Positions 26,176 to 34,821 of a DNA stretch of 37,828 bases are shown one piece after another (the first letter of the stretch is position 1; each line of letters begins with the position of its first letter). The notes beneath the pieces were generated by a model. It saw nothing but the letters and a program-made list of their open reading frames with translations, searched no databases and had not been told where the DNA came from. Source of the DNA: Burkholderiaceae bacterium (lineage in GTDB: Bacteria > Pseudomonadota > Gammaproteobacteria > Burkholderiales > Burkholderiaceae_F); contig JAFTYR010000050.1 in assembly GCA_017461315.1 (NCBI GenBank), positions 1-37,828 of the forward strand, given 5' to 3'. Position numbers and translations under genes: made by a program.

Positions 26176-26727
26176 ATGGCATTACCATCAACGATATTTA
26201 AAGCAAATTTTCAGATTTCTGATTTAAATCGTAATTATTATTCAGATCATCGCATCACGATTGCAAGACATCCATCCGAAAATGACGAACGTTTGTTGGT
26301 CCGAATTGTGTCTTTCTTATTAAATGCCACAGAAAAACTTCAATTCGGGAAAGGACTATCAGTGGAAAATGAACCTGCATTAGTCGCAATGGCTGACAAT
26401 GGTGAAATTACTTTGTGGATTGATGTTGGACTTCCAGAAGAAAAGAATCTAAAGAAAGCTGTAAATAAATCAAAAGAGGTGAAAGTCTATACCTACGGGG
26501 ACCGTAAGATTCGTCCTTGGTTAGAGCGAAATCTACAATCCCTAAAACAGTTATCGGGTATTTCTTATTTTCAGATTACAGATGAAGCGATAGAGCAATT
26601 AATGCCACTATTATCCAGAAACATAAACTGGAGTGTTTTGGTTTTAGAAAATAATGAAATTTCGGTTACTAATGAAAAACATACAGTTCATATTCAAGTT
26701 AATTCTCTTAATTTATCCGAGAAATAA
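26176..26727 (+). CDS. yaeQ: YaeQ family protein
   Basis: 183 residues matching YaeQ along its length: N-terminal MALPSTIFKANFQISDLNRNYY, then ITIARHPSENDERLLVRIVSFLL, EKLQFGKGLSVENEPAL and LWIDVGLPEEKNLKKAVNKS. YaeQ has a PD-(D/E)XK nuclease-like fold, but its activity is not settled; an early link to RfaH complementation has been disputed. Its last 15 bases overlap the 3' end of ybgE on the other strand. Confidence 0.92.
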   Translation: MALPSTIFKANFQISDLNRNYYSDHRITIARHPSENDERLLVRIVSFLLNATEKLQFGKGLSVENEPALVAMADNGEITLWIDVGLPEEKNLKKAVNKSKEVKVYTYGDRKIRPWLERNLQSLKQLSGISYFQITDEAIEQLMPLLSRNINWSVLVLENNEISVTNEKHTVHIQVNSLNLSEK

Positions 26728-26991
26728 GTAATGGAAAGGACCACTGTAAAGGAGCATAAAACCTCCAATTAGTACCAAACTCCATCCACATATCGGAGAG
26801 AAAAATAGTTGAAGGATCGAGTTGTTTGGACGAAAGCCTACGCCGTATACGAAACAACTACTCATCCCTAACAGTAAAACAACGAGCCAACCATGAGGTA
26901 CAGATTGCATATCCTCAGCAATGAAACGAGGATATGCAACCACACTGCACATAATCACGAGTCCTAGAAAAAAACTCAGTACACGCATCAT
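26713..26991 (-). CDS. ybgE: Cyd operon protein YbgE
   Basis: 92 residues and three hydrophobic segments. It matches YbgE by the central motif VYGVGFRPNNSILQLFFSP, corresponding to GVGFRP-(5)-Q-x-x-F-x-P, and by position at the end of the cydAB operon. The role is unclear; YbgE accompanies cytochrome bd in many proteobacteria. The ATG overlaps the cydX stop as ATGA, so translation is probably coupled. The 3' end overlaps convergent yaeQ by 15 bp, leaving no room for a separate terminator. Confidence 0.88.
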   Translation of the reverse strand: MMRVLSFFLGLVIMCSVVAYPRFIAEDMQSVPHGWLVVLLLGMSSCFVYGVGFRPNNSILQLFFSPICGWSLVLIGGFMLLYSGPFHYLFLG

Positions 26992-27086
26992 TCTTCCTTG
27001 TTATCTGAAAAATCTAGACAGATGGTCAATAGTGCCGATACAGAAATCATGAAGAAAATTCCACAAATCCAAGTTAGGTAGGTCAT
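26988..27086 (-). CDS. cydX: Cytochrome bd small subunit CydX
   Basis: A 32-residue single-helix protein, MTYLTWICGIFFMISVSALL then TICLDFSDNKEE, directly after cydB (13 bp). The N-terminal Trp-x-x-G pattern, one membrane helix and an acidic tail are those of CydX, which stabilises the haem centres of cytochrome bd. GCAGGAG precedes the ATG at good spacing. It overlaps ybgE by 4 bp. It is too short for routine gene finders. Confidence 0.9.
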   Translation of the reverse strand: MTYLTWICGIFFMISVSALLTICLDFSDNKEE

Positions 27087-27099
27087 TTCAAAACTCCTG

Positions 27100-28242
27100 C
27101 TAATATAAATTCTTTGAATTTGTTTGTATTGTTTCCTCTGTTAGCTTTCCTCTCATGGTGTAGTAAGCCCAGCTTGTATAGAAAACCACAATGGGAAGGA
27201 AAATCAAAGTGACGAACAGCATCAGTTCAAGTGTGAAGTGAGAACTTGTACAGTCCCATACCGTCAATGAGGAATTTGGATGGGTTGAAGAGGGTAACAA
27301 GAACGGGAACATGGCGCTTAATGGCGTCAAAACCGTAGCCAATATAGACAAGGAAGAGGCAATGATTGCAAAACCAGCCTTATACATGCGAACTGCTGTT
27401 ATGGAAAGGATCATGCCACCGACAACGCAGACCGGAAGAGCCCATAAAACTGGATAGTTTTGAAAGTTTTTAATCCATGCACCTTCTGAAAATTCAACCG
27501 TTTTTTCAAGCGGATTTGGGAACATATTAGGATCAATAACCGAAGTAACAGCAAAACCCTTGAGACCAAACCAAACCCAAAATCCAGCAATTACGAAAAG
27601 AACAATAAACAAAGAACCAGCCCAAGAGGCACAAGTTTTGGCTCTATTTTGTAGGTTTCCTGTAGTTTTTAATACGAGATAGTTAGCACCTTGATTAATA
27701 AACATACAGAGGGAAACAATTCCACAAATTAGGGCAAAAGGATTCAGCAATTCAAAGAATGAACCGGTATAGAAACTTCGAAGATTGTCGTCGAAATAGA
27801 ACGGTACACCTTGCAAAAGATTACCAAAAGCAACCCCACAAATAATCGGTGGAACAATACTACCGACAAATAGGAGCCAATCCCAGGAATTGCGCCAAGT
27901 CGTATTCTCTAATTTGCTTCGATAATCAAATCCAACTGGACGGAAGAATAAGGCAAAGAGCAATAAGAGCATGGCCCAATAAAAGCCAGAGAATGCGGTT
28001 GCATAAATTAGGGGCCAGGCCGCAAAGATCGCCCCGCCACCCGTAATAAACCATACTTGGTTTCCATCCCAATGGGGAGCAACCGAGTTGATCATGATGC
28101 GTCGTTCGTAATCATTCTTGCCTAGGAATGGTAATAATGTTCCAACCCCCATGTCCTGTCCATCCATGACTGCAAAACCAGTGAGTAGGACGACAATAAA
28201 TAGCCACCAAATGAGCTTTAGTGTTTCGTAATCAAAAAGCAT
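27100..28242 (-). CDS. cydB: Cytochrome bd ubiquinol oxidase subunit II
   Basis: A 380-residue membrane subunit that forms the core with CydA. It starts MLFDYETLKLIWWLFIVVLLTGFAVMDGQDMGVGTLLPFLG, the family signature, and contains PHWDGNQVWFITGGGAIFAAWPLIYAT. About eight to nine membrane segments are seen. It follows cydA by 8 bp. The complex reduces oxygen to water with high affinity using quinol, a trait useful for an anaerobe or microaerobe at the gut wall. Confidence 0.97.
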   Translation of the reverse strand: MLFDYETLKLIWWLFIVVLLTGFAVMDGQDMGVGTLLPFLGKNDYERRIMINSVAPHWDGNQVWFITGGGAIFAAWPLIYATAFSGFYWAMLLLLFALFFRPVGFDYRSKLENTTWRNSWDWLLFVGSIVPPIICGVAFGNLLQGVPFYFDDNLRSFYTGSFFELLNPFALICGIVSLCMFINQGANYLVLKTTGNLQNRAKTCASWAGSLFIVLFVIAGFWVWFGLKGFAVTSVIDPNMFPNPLEKTVEFSEGAWIKNFQNYPVLWALPVCVVGGMILSITAVRMYKAGFAIIASSLSILATVLTPLSAMFPFLLPSSTHPNSSLTVWDCTSSHFTLELMLFVTLIFLPIVVFYTSWAYYTMRGKLTEETIQTNSKNLY

Positions 28243-28250
28243 TTTGCCTC

Positions 28251-29813
28251 CTACTTCATTAATGTTTTTTCATGGTAGTAGTTGCCGGTACCTAAAGAAC
28301 TAGGTCCTAGTTTGGCAAATTTCACCATGAGCCAGAATTCAACGATGAGTAATCCCGTGTAAAGTACCAAGAGACTTCCTACAGATCCCCACAAAGAAGC
28401 AGTCGAAAGTGAAGAAACCGATAAATGTGTTGGTAAAACTTCCCAAATAGTCCAAGGTTGACGACCGTATTCAGCAACCCACCAACCGGCTTCACTAGCA
28501 ATCCAAGGAACTGGTAACCAAAGAATGGCCCAACGAAGTAACCAGGTCTTTTCTGCGATGGTGCGACGTAAGGAGAAAAGTGTTGCTAGACCAAAGAGCA
28601 CAATCATGCTGACGCCACCGAATACCATGAGCCGGAAGGTGTAGAACATTGAATTAACACAGCGAGGAATCGAATCTAGGGCTGCCTTTTCAATAATTTC
28701 CGGTGTTACTTTTTGCGGGACGGCTTCGTATTTCTTTGTTAATAATCCGAAACCAAGGTCTTTTACATGCTTTTCAAAGATTTCTTTGGCTTCAACATTA
28801 TTTTTATCGCTACGCAATTTTTCTAACGCTTGGACCGCAATAAGACCACTCTGAATGCGTACCTTATTTTGTTCAATAATGTCGTTTAATCCAGGTAGTT
28901 CTTTGTCGATACTACGAGTTGAGAGAATGCCGGCTAACCAAGGGATAGAAATTTCAAACGTATTTTCTCGTTTATTGGGATCGGCATTAGCCAAGATAGC
29001 CATAGGTGCTGGAGCGGGTTGGGTATCCCAAATGGCTTCCATCGCAGCTAATTTTGCGGGTTGATCTTTAGCAACAAGGAAACCTGATTCGTCACCTTGT
29101 TGAGCAGTCAATAAAGAGGCAATTAAACCAAAAACTGCTGCGATTCGAAAACTTCGCTGTGCAAAATCAACGTCTCGTCTCTTTAATAAATACCAAGCTG
29201 ATATCGCAAGAACGAACATCGCTCCAGTGCAATATCCAGCAGAAACAGTATGGAAAAATTTAGCTTGTGCCCAAGGACTAAATACGATGTCTAAGAAACT
29301 GTCCATTTCCATACGAACGGTTTCATAGTTAAATTTTGCCCCCGTGGGATACTGCATCCATCCGTTAGCAATCAAAATCCAAAGAGCAGATAAATTCGTG
29401 CCAATTGCCATCAGGAAGGTACAAAGTAGATGAGTTCCTTTTTTCAGTTTGTCCCAACCGAAAAAGAATAAGCCGATAAAGGTTGATTCAAGGAAGAATG
29501 CCATCAATCCTTCAATAGCAAGAGGGGCACCAAAAATGTCACCAACATAGTGAGAGTAATAGGCCCAGTTCGTTCCAAACTGGAACTCCATAGTGAGTCC
29601 TGTTGTCACCCCTAAAGCAAAGTTAATTCCAAAGAGCTTTCCCCAGAATCGAGTCATGTCTTTGTAGACTTGTTTTCCAGTTACGACGTAACAGGTTTCC
29701 ATAGTCACAAGTATCAAAGATAGACCTAATGTGAGAGGGACAAAAAGGTAGTGATACATCGCGGTAGCCGCGAACTGTAGGCGTGATAGGTCAACTAGTT
29801 CGGAAGTAAGCAT
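28251..29813 (-). CDS. cydA: Cytochrome bd ubiquinol oxidase subunit I
   Basis: A 520-residue catalytic subunit that binds haems b558, b595 and d. Seen are the N-terminal [19 protein letters not shown] with the haem-ligand His, the [13 protein letters not shown] segment and FRLMV with the b558 Met. The quinol loop is of the long (E. coli-like) form: [20 protein letters not shown] is followed by a long insert ending near [14 protein letters not shown]. The start directly abuts the cydP stop. Confidence 0.98.
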   Translation of the reverse strand: MLTSELVDLSRLQFAATAMYHYLFVPLTLGLSLILVTMETCYVVTGKQVYKDMTRFWGKLFGINFALGVTTGLTMEFQFGTNWAYYSHYVGDIFGAPLAIEGLMAFFLESTFIGLFFFGWDKLKKGTHLLCTFLMAIGTNLSALWILIANGWMQYPTGAKFNYETVRMEMDSFLDIVFSPWAQAKFFHTVSAGYCTGAMFVLAISAWYLLKRRDVDFAQRSFRIAAVFGLIASLLTAQQGDESGFLVAKDQPAKLAAMEAIWDTQPAPAPMAILANADPNKRENTFEISIPWLAGILSTRSIDKELPGLNDIIEQNKVRIQSGLIAVQALEKLRSDKNNVEAKEIFEKHVKDLGFGLLTKKYEAVPQKVTPEIIEKAALDSIPRCVNSMFYTFRLMVFGGVSMIVLFGLATLFSLRRTIAEKTWLLRWAILWLPVPWIASEAGWWVAEYGRQPWTIWEVLPTHLSVSSLSTASLWGSVGSLLVLYTGLLIVEFWLMVKFAKLGPSSLGTGNYYHEKTLMK

Positions 29814-30026
29814 TTACTCACCTATCGGTTGGTTATTTAAAGTTGTATTACGATAAAGAATGCCGTTTCCGACATTTTCCGGAGTTTGATCCATACGAGT
29901 GGTGGTATCGAAAAAAGCGTGCCAGATCATAAATAAGCACAAAAGTTTGAGACAAATAACAGCTCCAATCTCAAACAAAAGTTTAGTGTTTATATTTGTC
30001 GGGCGAAGTGTTTTCGATTTTTTCAA
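29814..30026 (-). CDS. cydP: Cytochrome bd putative small subunit CydP
   Basis: A 70-residue protein with one membrane helix (about 15-39: LLFEIGAVICLKLLCLFMIWHAFF) and a polar C-terminal tail. CydP-like proteins upstream of cydA in betaproteobacteria share the ALEIA-(x)-LKL-(x)-LFxxWxxFF pattern seen here. The start is TTG with a strong AGAGGTGG ribosome site 5 bp upstream, which supports the non-ATG choice. Its stop abuts the cydA start, so the two are probably translationally coupled. Confidence 0.75.
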   Translation of the reverse strand: MKKSKTLRPTNINTKLLFEIGAVICLKLLCLFMIWHAFFDTTTRMDQTPENVGNGILYRNTTLNNQPIGE

Positions 30027-30417
30027 GTTACCACCTCTGCTGATTTGTAAATAAGTCGATCATCTCATGCTCAAGGATATTAGAAATACGAGCAAGAAGC
30101 GAATAGAGTTTTTCTGTTACAGAGTTAGTTTTTACCTATGGAGTCGTAAAGAAAGCAGAAAGGTGTTTGATTTTCAATGAAATTTCTAAAAATAATTTTT
30201 TATACATTTTTGTACCCTCCCTTTGTTGTCCTCATTTTTTCAAAAAAGGGAAAGGTTTATGCTACTTGATAACTAATGTGGGTAAATTTGAAAAAATGTA
30301 TAACGTTTCATTATGTTGGTTGAAACGGCTTTATATGGAAAATACACAGAGCTTGTCGTTTATTGCATTGTTTGAAGCCAGTAGGTTTACCTTTCGAAAA
30401 AAGAAGAAAATTTTGCA
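30027..30417. other. Non-coding gap upstream of the cyd operon
   Basis: About 390 bp without a credible gene. A 96-codon open frame from 30167 (plus) starts with TTG, has no ribosome site and resembles nothing. The cyd promoter must lie here, but I find no convincing FNR site: TTGATTTTCAATGA (30168-30181) matches only one half. A 7-bp inverted repeat, CGTTTCA / TGAAACG (30304-30327), may be an operator or part of a leader. Confidence 0.4.
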
Positions 30418-30453
30418 TGAAAATGGACCTCAACAGAAATCCGCAGAGGTCCA
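30418..30453 (-). terminator. Terminator of the cytochrome-flavoprotein operon
   Basis: An 8-bp stem (TGGACCTC / GAGGTCCA, 30424-30431 with 30446-30453) is followed on the minus strand by ATTTTC. It lies about 18 bp past the flavoprotein stop. Confidence 0.65.
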
Positions 30454-30471
30454 ATAAGTTGGGTCCAAAAC

Positions 30472-32013
30472 TTAGACTTCTTTGTAACCAGTAATGTACT
30501 TACCTGCCATGTAACCAGAAGTGTGAGCGAAACCACAAGCGTTACCTCCACAGTAGAAGGCACCGTGGACGCCAGCAACGGTTTCTCCAGCTGCATAGAA
30601 ACCATTAACAGGCTTCATATCCCAACCGAGCACTTGGAACTGTTCCGTGACACGAACACCACCACAGGAAAGGTTATTCCAAGGGAACATGCGAATCATA
30701 CGGTAAGGACCTGGTCCGATCTTGTGCGTCTGATCTGTACGACCGAATTGTGTATCGTTTCTTGTCTCAACAGCTTTATTCCAAACGTTGATCTGATTTT
30801 TTAGACCATCAAGATTGATGCCAGATTTTTGGCAGAGTTCCTCGATTGTATCGGCCATCCAGAGGTTTTGTCCGAGATTAAATTCTTTGAGAACTCGTTC
30901 TTCTGTCCAGGATGGAAGGCCTACGAGAGCGGATAGTTTGATTGTCTTAAGTGTACGATCCCAAGTCGCTTGGTCTGCGAGTACATAATGGCAACCGTCA
31001 GGATTGTGAGCGAGATAAGGTGTAACGTGGCAAATACCTTCCTTTTCGGTCACAAAACGTTTACCGTTCTTATTGATAAGAATTCCACCTTGGTTGGTGA
31101 TGAACCACCATCGGCAGTACGGACCGTTACGGCCATTGACAACGATACCGCATGGGTAGGATGCGATGTACTGCATATGTGAGAGCGGGACGCCAACGTC
31201 ACGTACGGCTGTCATCATAGCGGAACCATCGTTGTTTGGGCCTCCAATCACAACACCTTTACCTGCGACGGAAGGAACCCAACGATCGAGCGATTCAGGA
31301 GTACCAGTGATACCACCGGTAGCCATAATCACACCGAGTTCAGCTCGTACGTTGACGGCCTTATCGCCCTGACCACACTGAACACCAACCACACGGTTAG
31401 CTTTTTCATCAAACCAGAAACGTGTAACGGGCATCGAATGATGAATCTTGATATTACGTTCGGACAGGCATTTAACGAGTGTTTCAATGTAGTCACGCCC
31501 TTTAAATGATTCCTGACGATGGGCACGGCGATGTGTGTGACCGGCGTAGTTTTCAAGGTGGTAAGCTGGTAGACCGTGATCAGCTAGCCAGTCGAAAGCT
31601 TCGCCTGAATGTTTCGCGAAACCGTAAACGGGTTCCTTGAGACTCATGTAGTTGCCGTAGGCCATGATGTCTTCAGCAAAAGCTTGCCAGGTGTCTTTAA
31701 TCGTAGAGTCACTTTTTTGGATCTTAGAGCCACAAGCGGTGAAAAGACCACCACAGAGGTTAGTTGCAGTGTGGAAAGGAGAAAGTCCAGCATCGAACAC
31801 TTCGACCTTTTTTCCTGCATCGTGAACTTGACAGGCCGCCATCATACCGGCACCGCCACAACCAAGAACCACAACGTCTGTGTGCATATCCCATTTAGTA
31901 GGAAGGCCTGTTGAGGATGTGGAGGCTGCGAGTGCAGGACGAGCAATGCCAACAGCTGCTGCGGTCGCAGCAGATCCGATGAAACAACGGCGGGAAAGCA
32001 TCTTGTTAGACAT
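30472..32013 (-). CDS. Tat-exported FAD-binding flavocytochrome c-type reductase, atypical active site
   Basis: 513 residues. A Tat signal (MLSRRCFIG, cut near residue 29 after RPALA) sends the folded protein to the periplasm. The FAD fold begins VVVLGCGGAG (47-56) and ends GFYAAGETVAGVHG (471-484), as in soluble fumarate and urocanate reductases. Against Shewanella Fcc3, the catalytic Arg402 position is Ile327, the substrate-binding His504 position Asn447 and Arg544 Tyr487, so it should not reduce fumarate. Fifteen cysteines are many for an exported protein. ATG 32013 has AAAGGAG upstream; a 16-residue longer reading does not. It starts 2 bp after the tetraheme cytochrome stop, its probable electron donor. 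The true substrate is unknown. Confidence 0.9.
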   Translation of the reverse strand: MSNKMLSRRCFIGSAATAAAVGIARPALAASTSSTGLPTKWDMHTDVVVLGCGGAGMMAACQVHDAGKKVEVFDAGLSPFHTATNLCGGLFTACGSKIQKSDSTIKDTWQAFAEDIMAYGNYMSLKEPVYGFAKHSGEAFDWLADHGLPAYHLENYAGHTHRRAHRQESFKGRDYIETLVKCLSERNIKIHHSMPVTRFWFDEKANRVVGVQCGQGDKAVNVRAELGVIMATGGITGTPESLDRWVPSVAGKGVVIGGPNNDGSAMMTAVRDVGVPLSHMQYIASYPCGIVVNGRNGPYCRWWFITNQGGILINKNGKRFVTEKEGICHVTPYLAHNPDGCHYVLADQATWDRTLKTIKLSALVGLPSWTEERVLKEFNLGQNLWMADTIEELCQKSGINLDGLKNQINVWNKAVETRNDTQFGRTDQTHKIGPGPYRMIRMFPWNNLSCGGVRVTEQFQVLGWDMKPVNGFYAAGETVAGVHGAFYCGGNACGFAHTSGYMAGKYITGYKEV

Positions 32014-32015
32014 AA

Positions 32016-32357
32016 TTATTCTCCTTTCATTCGGATCACGAAGTTGTGGCAGTCGTTGCACTCGAAGCGAGGCTTAGCATGCATACTATGGCAGGAATTA
32101 CAGTCCTTTTCTCCCCGATGACTCAGATGTGGGTTGGGTTGTATCTTGGCTGTACGTTCAGCTACCTTAGCGTAGGAACCGTGGCACTGGAAGCAGGTGT
32201 TTTTTGCCGGAGCCTTATAGGTGCCGTCTGTGTGGCAACTTGCACAGGGAAGCGCAGCGTGAGGTCCATTAATTGTAATGGTGGGCTTAGCGGCGTTGAC
32301 ACCAGCTGTAAGACCAAAGCCTATCAAAGCGACCGCTAGCATAGATTTGAAATTCAT
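32016..32357 (-). CDS. Periplasmic tetraheme cytochrome c
   Basis: 113 residues with a signal peptide cut near residue 22 (GVNA before AKP) and four CxxCH haem sites: Cys38-Cys41-His42, Cys55-Cys58-His59, Cys86-Cys89-His90 and Cys100-Cys103-His104. Further His residues can be sixth ligands. It resembles the small tetraheme cytochromes (CctA/STC, or the haem domain of flavocytochrome c3), which carry electrons from membrane quinol dehydrogenases to periplasmic reductases. Here haem and flavin domains, fused in Shewanella Fcc3, are separate genes 2 bp apart. AAAGGAG precedes the ATG. No NapC/NrfH-type quinol dehydrogenase is in the window. Confidence 0.93.
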   Translation of the reverse strand: MNFKSMLAVALIGFGLTAGVNAAKPTITINGPHAALPCASCHTDGTYKAPAKNTCFQCHGSYAKVAERTAKIQPNPHLSHRGEKDCNSCHSMHAKPRFECNDCHNFVIRMKGE

Positions 32358-32403
32358 AATGTTCTCCTTTTTGGAAGCCGAAACGCTAATGCCGTTTAAT
32401 AAC

Positions 32404-32530
32404 GTTGCGAATTTTGGCTAGGGATCGGAAAACAGAGGTCTTTGCCTTTCGTTTTCTCCTGAAGCGAATCTTAAGGAAAGGCTAGTGTTGCGAATACCAC
32501 TGTATAGAGGTAACCAAGGTAGGTGGTATT
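32404..32530 (-). promoter_or_regulatory. Repeats in the upstream region of the cytochrome-flavoprotein operon
   Basis: The 254-bp gap 32358-32611 contains a 9-bp direct repeat GTTGCGAAT (32404-32412 and 32487-32495), each copy flanked by GGCTAG, and an 8-bp inverted repeat AATACCAC / GTGGTATT (32493-32500 with 32523-32530). They lie 47-175 bp before the cytochrome start, where a FixJ/TtrR-type activator would bind. That link is inference; the inverted repeat may instead help end the flavoprotein gene at 32612. Confidence 0.4.
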
Positions 32531-32611
32531 AACCCGAATGGCACCAGGAGACTAGAAAAAGAACAAATTTGGGTTTTATTGCGAGGGTTATTAACTCATT
32601 TCGTTATAACC

Positions 32612-34093
32612 TTATTTACTGTGAGAAAGATCCGATTTAAGTCTATCTTCTTGTACGAACATCGTTGCTTCGCGTCCTGCAATACGTCCGAAAACGAAAG
32701 CTTCTGTTAAAGCGTTTCCACTGAGACGCTTACGGCCATGAACACCACCAGTCGTTTCGCCAGCAGCGAAAAGGCCTGGTATCGGGTGCTCATTGTGATC
32801 TAGTACTCGTGTTTTTTCGTCAATTAGAAGACCGCCCATAGTGAAATGTACGGAGAGTCGTTCGATGCCGAAGTAGTAGGGTGGAGTGTCGATCGTTTGG
32901 TTGAAAGTGGTACGTCCAAATTGAGGGTCATGACCTGTAGTAGCCATGTTGTTGTAGGCTGTCATTGTATCGACGAGTTTTTCGTAACTGATGCCGGTTT
33001 CCTTTGCAAGAACCGTTAAGGAGGAAGCCTCACGTACGATTCCAGCGACAAGCTTCGTGCCAAAGTTAGCCCCCTTCTTCGACTTTGCATCCGTGATTGT
33101 CCACATAAATCCTCCAGTTTGATTTTGCATTGCGCCTGCAATGACATCAAAAGAGGCTTCTTCGTTTACGAACCGATCACCTTCAGCATTAAGCCAAATT
33201 TCAGCACCTGCAAAATCAAGGACTCGTCCCCCTGTATAAGGGATACATTCGATAGCATCCATATCAACTAATTTTGCTCCCACTTCTTCCCCCATCCGGA
33301 TTCCGTCGCCTGAAGCGAGATCCGGTGTCATGCCCATGGTGTCGGCGGTAGAGCCTGAAACCGTAGGGATGTTGGGGGCGAAACGAGCTTGAAGTTTCTG
33401 GCTTGCACTAAATCCACCTGAAGCAATGACGATTGCATGGGCAAAAATAGTCTTTTCTTTTCCGTTAAGGGTTTTTGCGACAACTCCGACGATATGGTGC
33501 GTTTTGGAATCTTGAATTAGCTTAATCGCACGATGTTCGAAATAGATTTCGACACCTAATTTTCGAGCACGACTTGCTAGTGCCTGTACTATGTCCCAAC
33601 CACCTCTCTGAGAGCCCGTTGATAGGTTACGTGGTGTACCGGTACCAGAGCCTACAGCACGAAAAAGTTTGGCTTCCCATGCGACATCCATGTCGCTTAG
33701 CCATTGAAGAGTGGCTCCAGATTGTTCGGCAAGTGTACGAGCAAGTGATCTACGACCACCCATGGCGACAATGTCATTCATCAATTCCTGAACAGTTCTA
33801 TCACCGTCTGAGGCAACCGTTACAGTTCCTGCCGAAAGCATCGTGTGCCCTCCAACGATTGCGGATTTTTCCAGTATGGCTACTCGTTTGGCACCGGCCT
33901 CGCGCGCGGCAACCGCCGCAGAAAGTCCTGCACCACCCGCACCAATAATGAGAACGTCAAACTCTGCATTGATGCTCGCATTGGAAGTTTGATTCTGGGT
34001 TTCGAGATTAGAGGCAAGTACTGTTGAAATTGAGTGTGCTTGAGAAAATAAAAATCCAGAAGTTAGGATTGTGAGCCATTTGCGCCTACGCAT
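32612..34093 (-). CDS. Exported FAD-binding reductase, flavocytochrome c / urocanate reductase family
   Basis: 493 residues. The N-terminal MRRRKWLTILTSGFLFSQAH with a cut near VLA (residue 27) is a Sec- or possibly Tat-type signal. The FAD fold runs from VLIIGAGGAG (47-56) to GLFAAGETTGGVHG (440-453). Compared with Fcc3 the carboxylate-binding His416 (HFTMGG) and Arg456 (RKRLSGNA) are kept, but the catalytic Arg402 position is Phe315 (NEEASF). It may bind a carboxylate but must protonate it differently. ATG 34093 has GAGG upstream and overlaps the regulator stop by 8 bp; a TTG at 34114 is less likely. It has no haem of its own, so the nearby tetraheme cytochrome may serve it too. Confidence 0.9.
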   Translation of the reverse strand: MRRRKWLTILTSGFLFSQAHSISTVLASNLETQNQTSNASINAEFDVLIIGAGGAGLSAAVAAREAGAKRVAILEKSAIVGGHTMLSAGTVTVASDGDRTVQELMNDIVAMGGRRSLARTLAEQSGATLQWLSDMDVAWEAKLFRAVGSGTGTPRNLSTGSQRGGWDIVQALASRARKLGVEIYFEHRAIKLIQDSKTHHIVGVVAKTLNGKEKTIFAHAIVIASGGFSASQKLQARFAPNIPTVSGSTADTMGMTPDLASGDGIRMGEEVGAKLVDMDAIECIPYTGGRVLDFAGAEIWLNAEGDRFVNEEASFDVIAGAMQNQTGGFMWTITDAKSKKGANFGTKLVAGIVREASSLTVLAKETGISYEKLVDTMTAYNNMATTGHDPQFGRTTFNQTIDTPPYYFGIERLSVHFTMGGLLIDEKTRVLDHNEHPIPGLFAAGETTGGVHGRKRLSGNALTEAFVFGRIAGREATMFVQEDRLKSDLSHSK

Positions 34094-34703
34094 AGAAGCC
34101 AGCCTCTTGAGCAAGTCGAGTTAATTCGGCAAGCGAGTGAACATCAAGTTTCATAAAGGCATTGGCACGGTGCATCTTAACTGTACTGATTTCTAAATTA
34201 AGCTTGCGTGCAATAAGTTTGTTTGCATTGTTGCCTGTTAGCATCTCGGTGACAATTGTACGTTCTCGAGGTGTGAGTGAATCAAAACGTGCTAAAAGCT
34301 TTGCCTTTTCCTGATGTTCAATCGTTTCAGTCATGCTTTTTGCAACTGCTACCGTGAGTTTTGCAAGGAGGGTTGCTGGTTCAATCGGTTTTTCAAGGAA
34401 ATCGACAGCCCCCTTCTGTACGCTACTGACTGCCATTGGAATGCTACCGTGTGCAGAAAGAAAGAGGATAGGAAGACGACTACCGCGTTCTAATAGCTTT
34501 TCTTGTACTTCTAAACCAGTCATGCCAGGCATACGCACATCGAGCACAATGCAACCAGGTCGTGTGGGATCGTCCTTGTCTAGAAATGTTTGACCATCCG
34601 TATAAATAGTAGTGTCCCAACCTATTGTTTCAAGAAGCAATCTGAAGGATTCAGCAAGAGCTTTGTCGTCGTCGACAATTCGAATAAGTGGTGTGATCGG
34701 CAT
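34086..34703 (-). CDS. Response regulator, FixJ/TtrR family
   Basis: 205 residues. The receiver domain has Asp10-Asp12 acidic residues (VDDDKAL) and phosphorylated Asp55 (CIVLDVRMPG), then LSAHGS and LEKPIEP. The C-terminal LuxR-type helix-turn-helix (about 140-203) reads SLTPRERTIVTEMLTGNNANKLIA and STVKMHRANAFMKL. It is 118 bp downstream of the sensor kinase and overlaps the flavoprotein start by 8 bp, so regulator and reductase are translated together. It likely activates the reductase genes when the acceptor is present, as TtrR does for tetrathionate reductase. Confidence 0.93.
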   Translation of the reverse strand: MPITPLIRIVDDDKALAESFRLLLETIGWDTTIYTDGQTFLDKDDPTRPGCIVLDVRMPGMTGLEVQEKLLERGSRLPILFLSAHGSIPMAVSSVQKGAVDFLEKPIEPATLLAKLTVAVAKSMTETIEHQEKAKLLARFDSLTPRERTIVTEMLTGNNANKLIARKLNLEISTVKMHRANAFMKLDVHSLAELTRLAQEAGFYA

Positions 34704-34821
34704 GGCTATCGTTCTGTGATCGATTTAATTCCATTTGAAAGATTATCGATGAGTTTGGCTTCACGAGCAAATTACTTACAAATCAGGTATAGGTATCGAA
34801 TACGGACCAGAGTGGCGTACC

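Noticed and set aside
30168..30181. Possible FNR site upstream of the cyd operon
   Set aside because: Only the TTGAT half fits; the second half, AATGA, is poor against ATCAA.
30167..30457. A 96-codon open frame on the plus strand
   Set aside because: Starts with TTG, lacks a ribosome site, has unlikely composition and lies across the cyd promoter region and a terminator.
31609..31914. A 101-codon open frame on the plus strand
   Set aside because: Antisense to the Tat-exported flavoprotein, with no ribosome site or family resemblance.
32539..32544. TGGCAC, like a sigma-54 -24 element
   Set aside because: No TTGC-type -12 element at the required spacing, and it is on the plus strand, pointing away from the operon.
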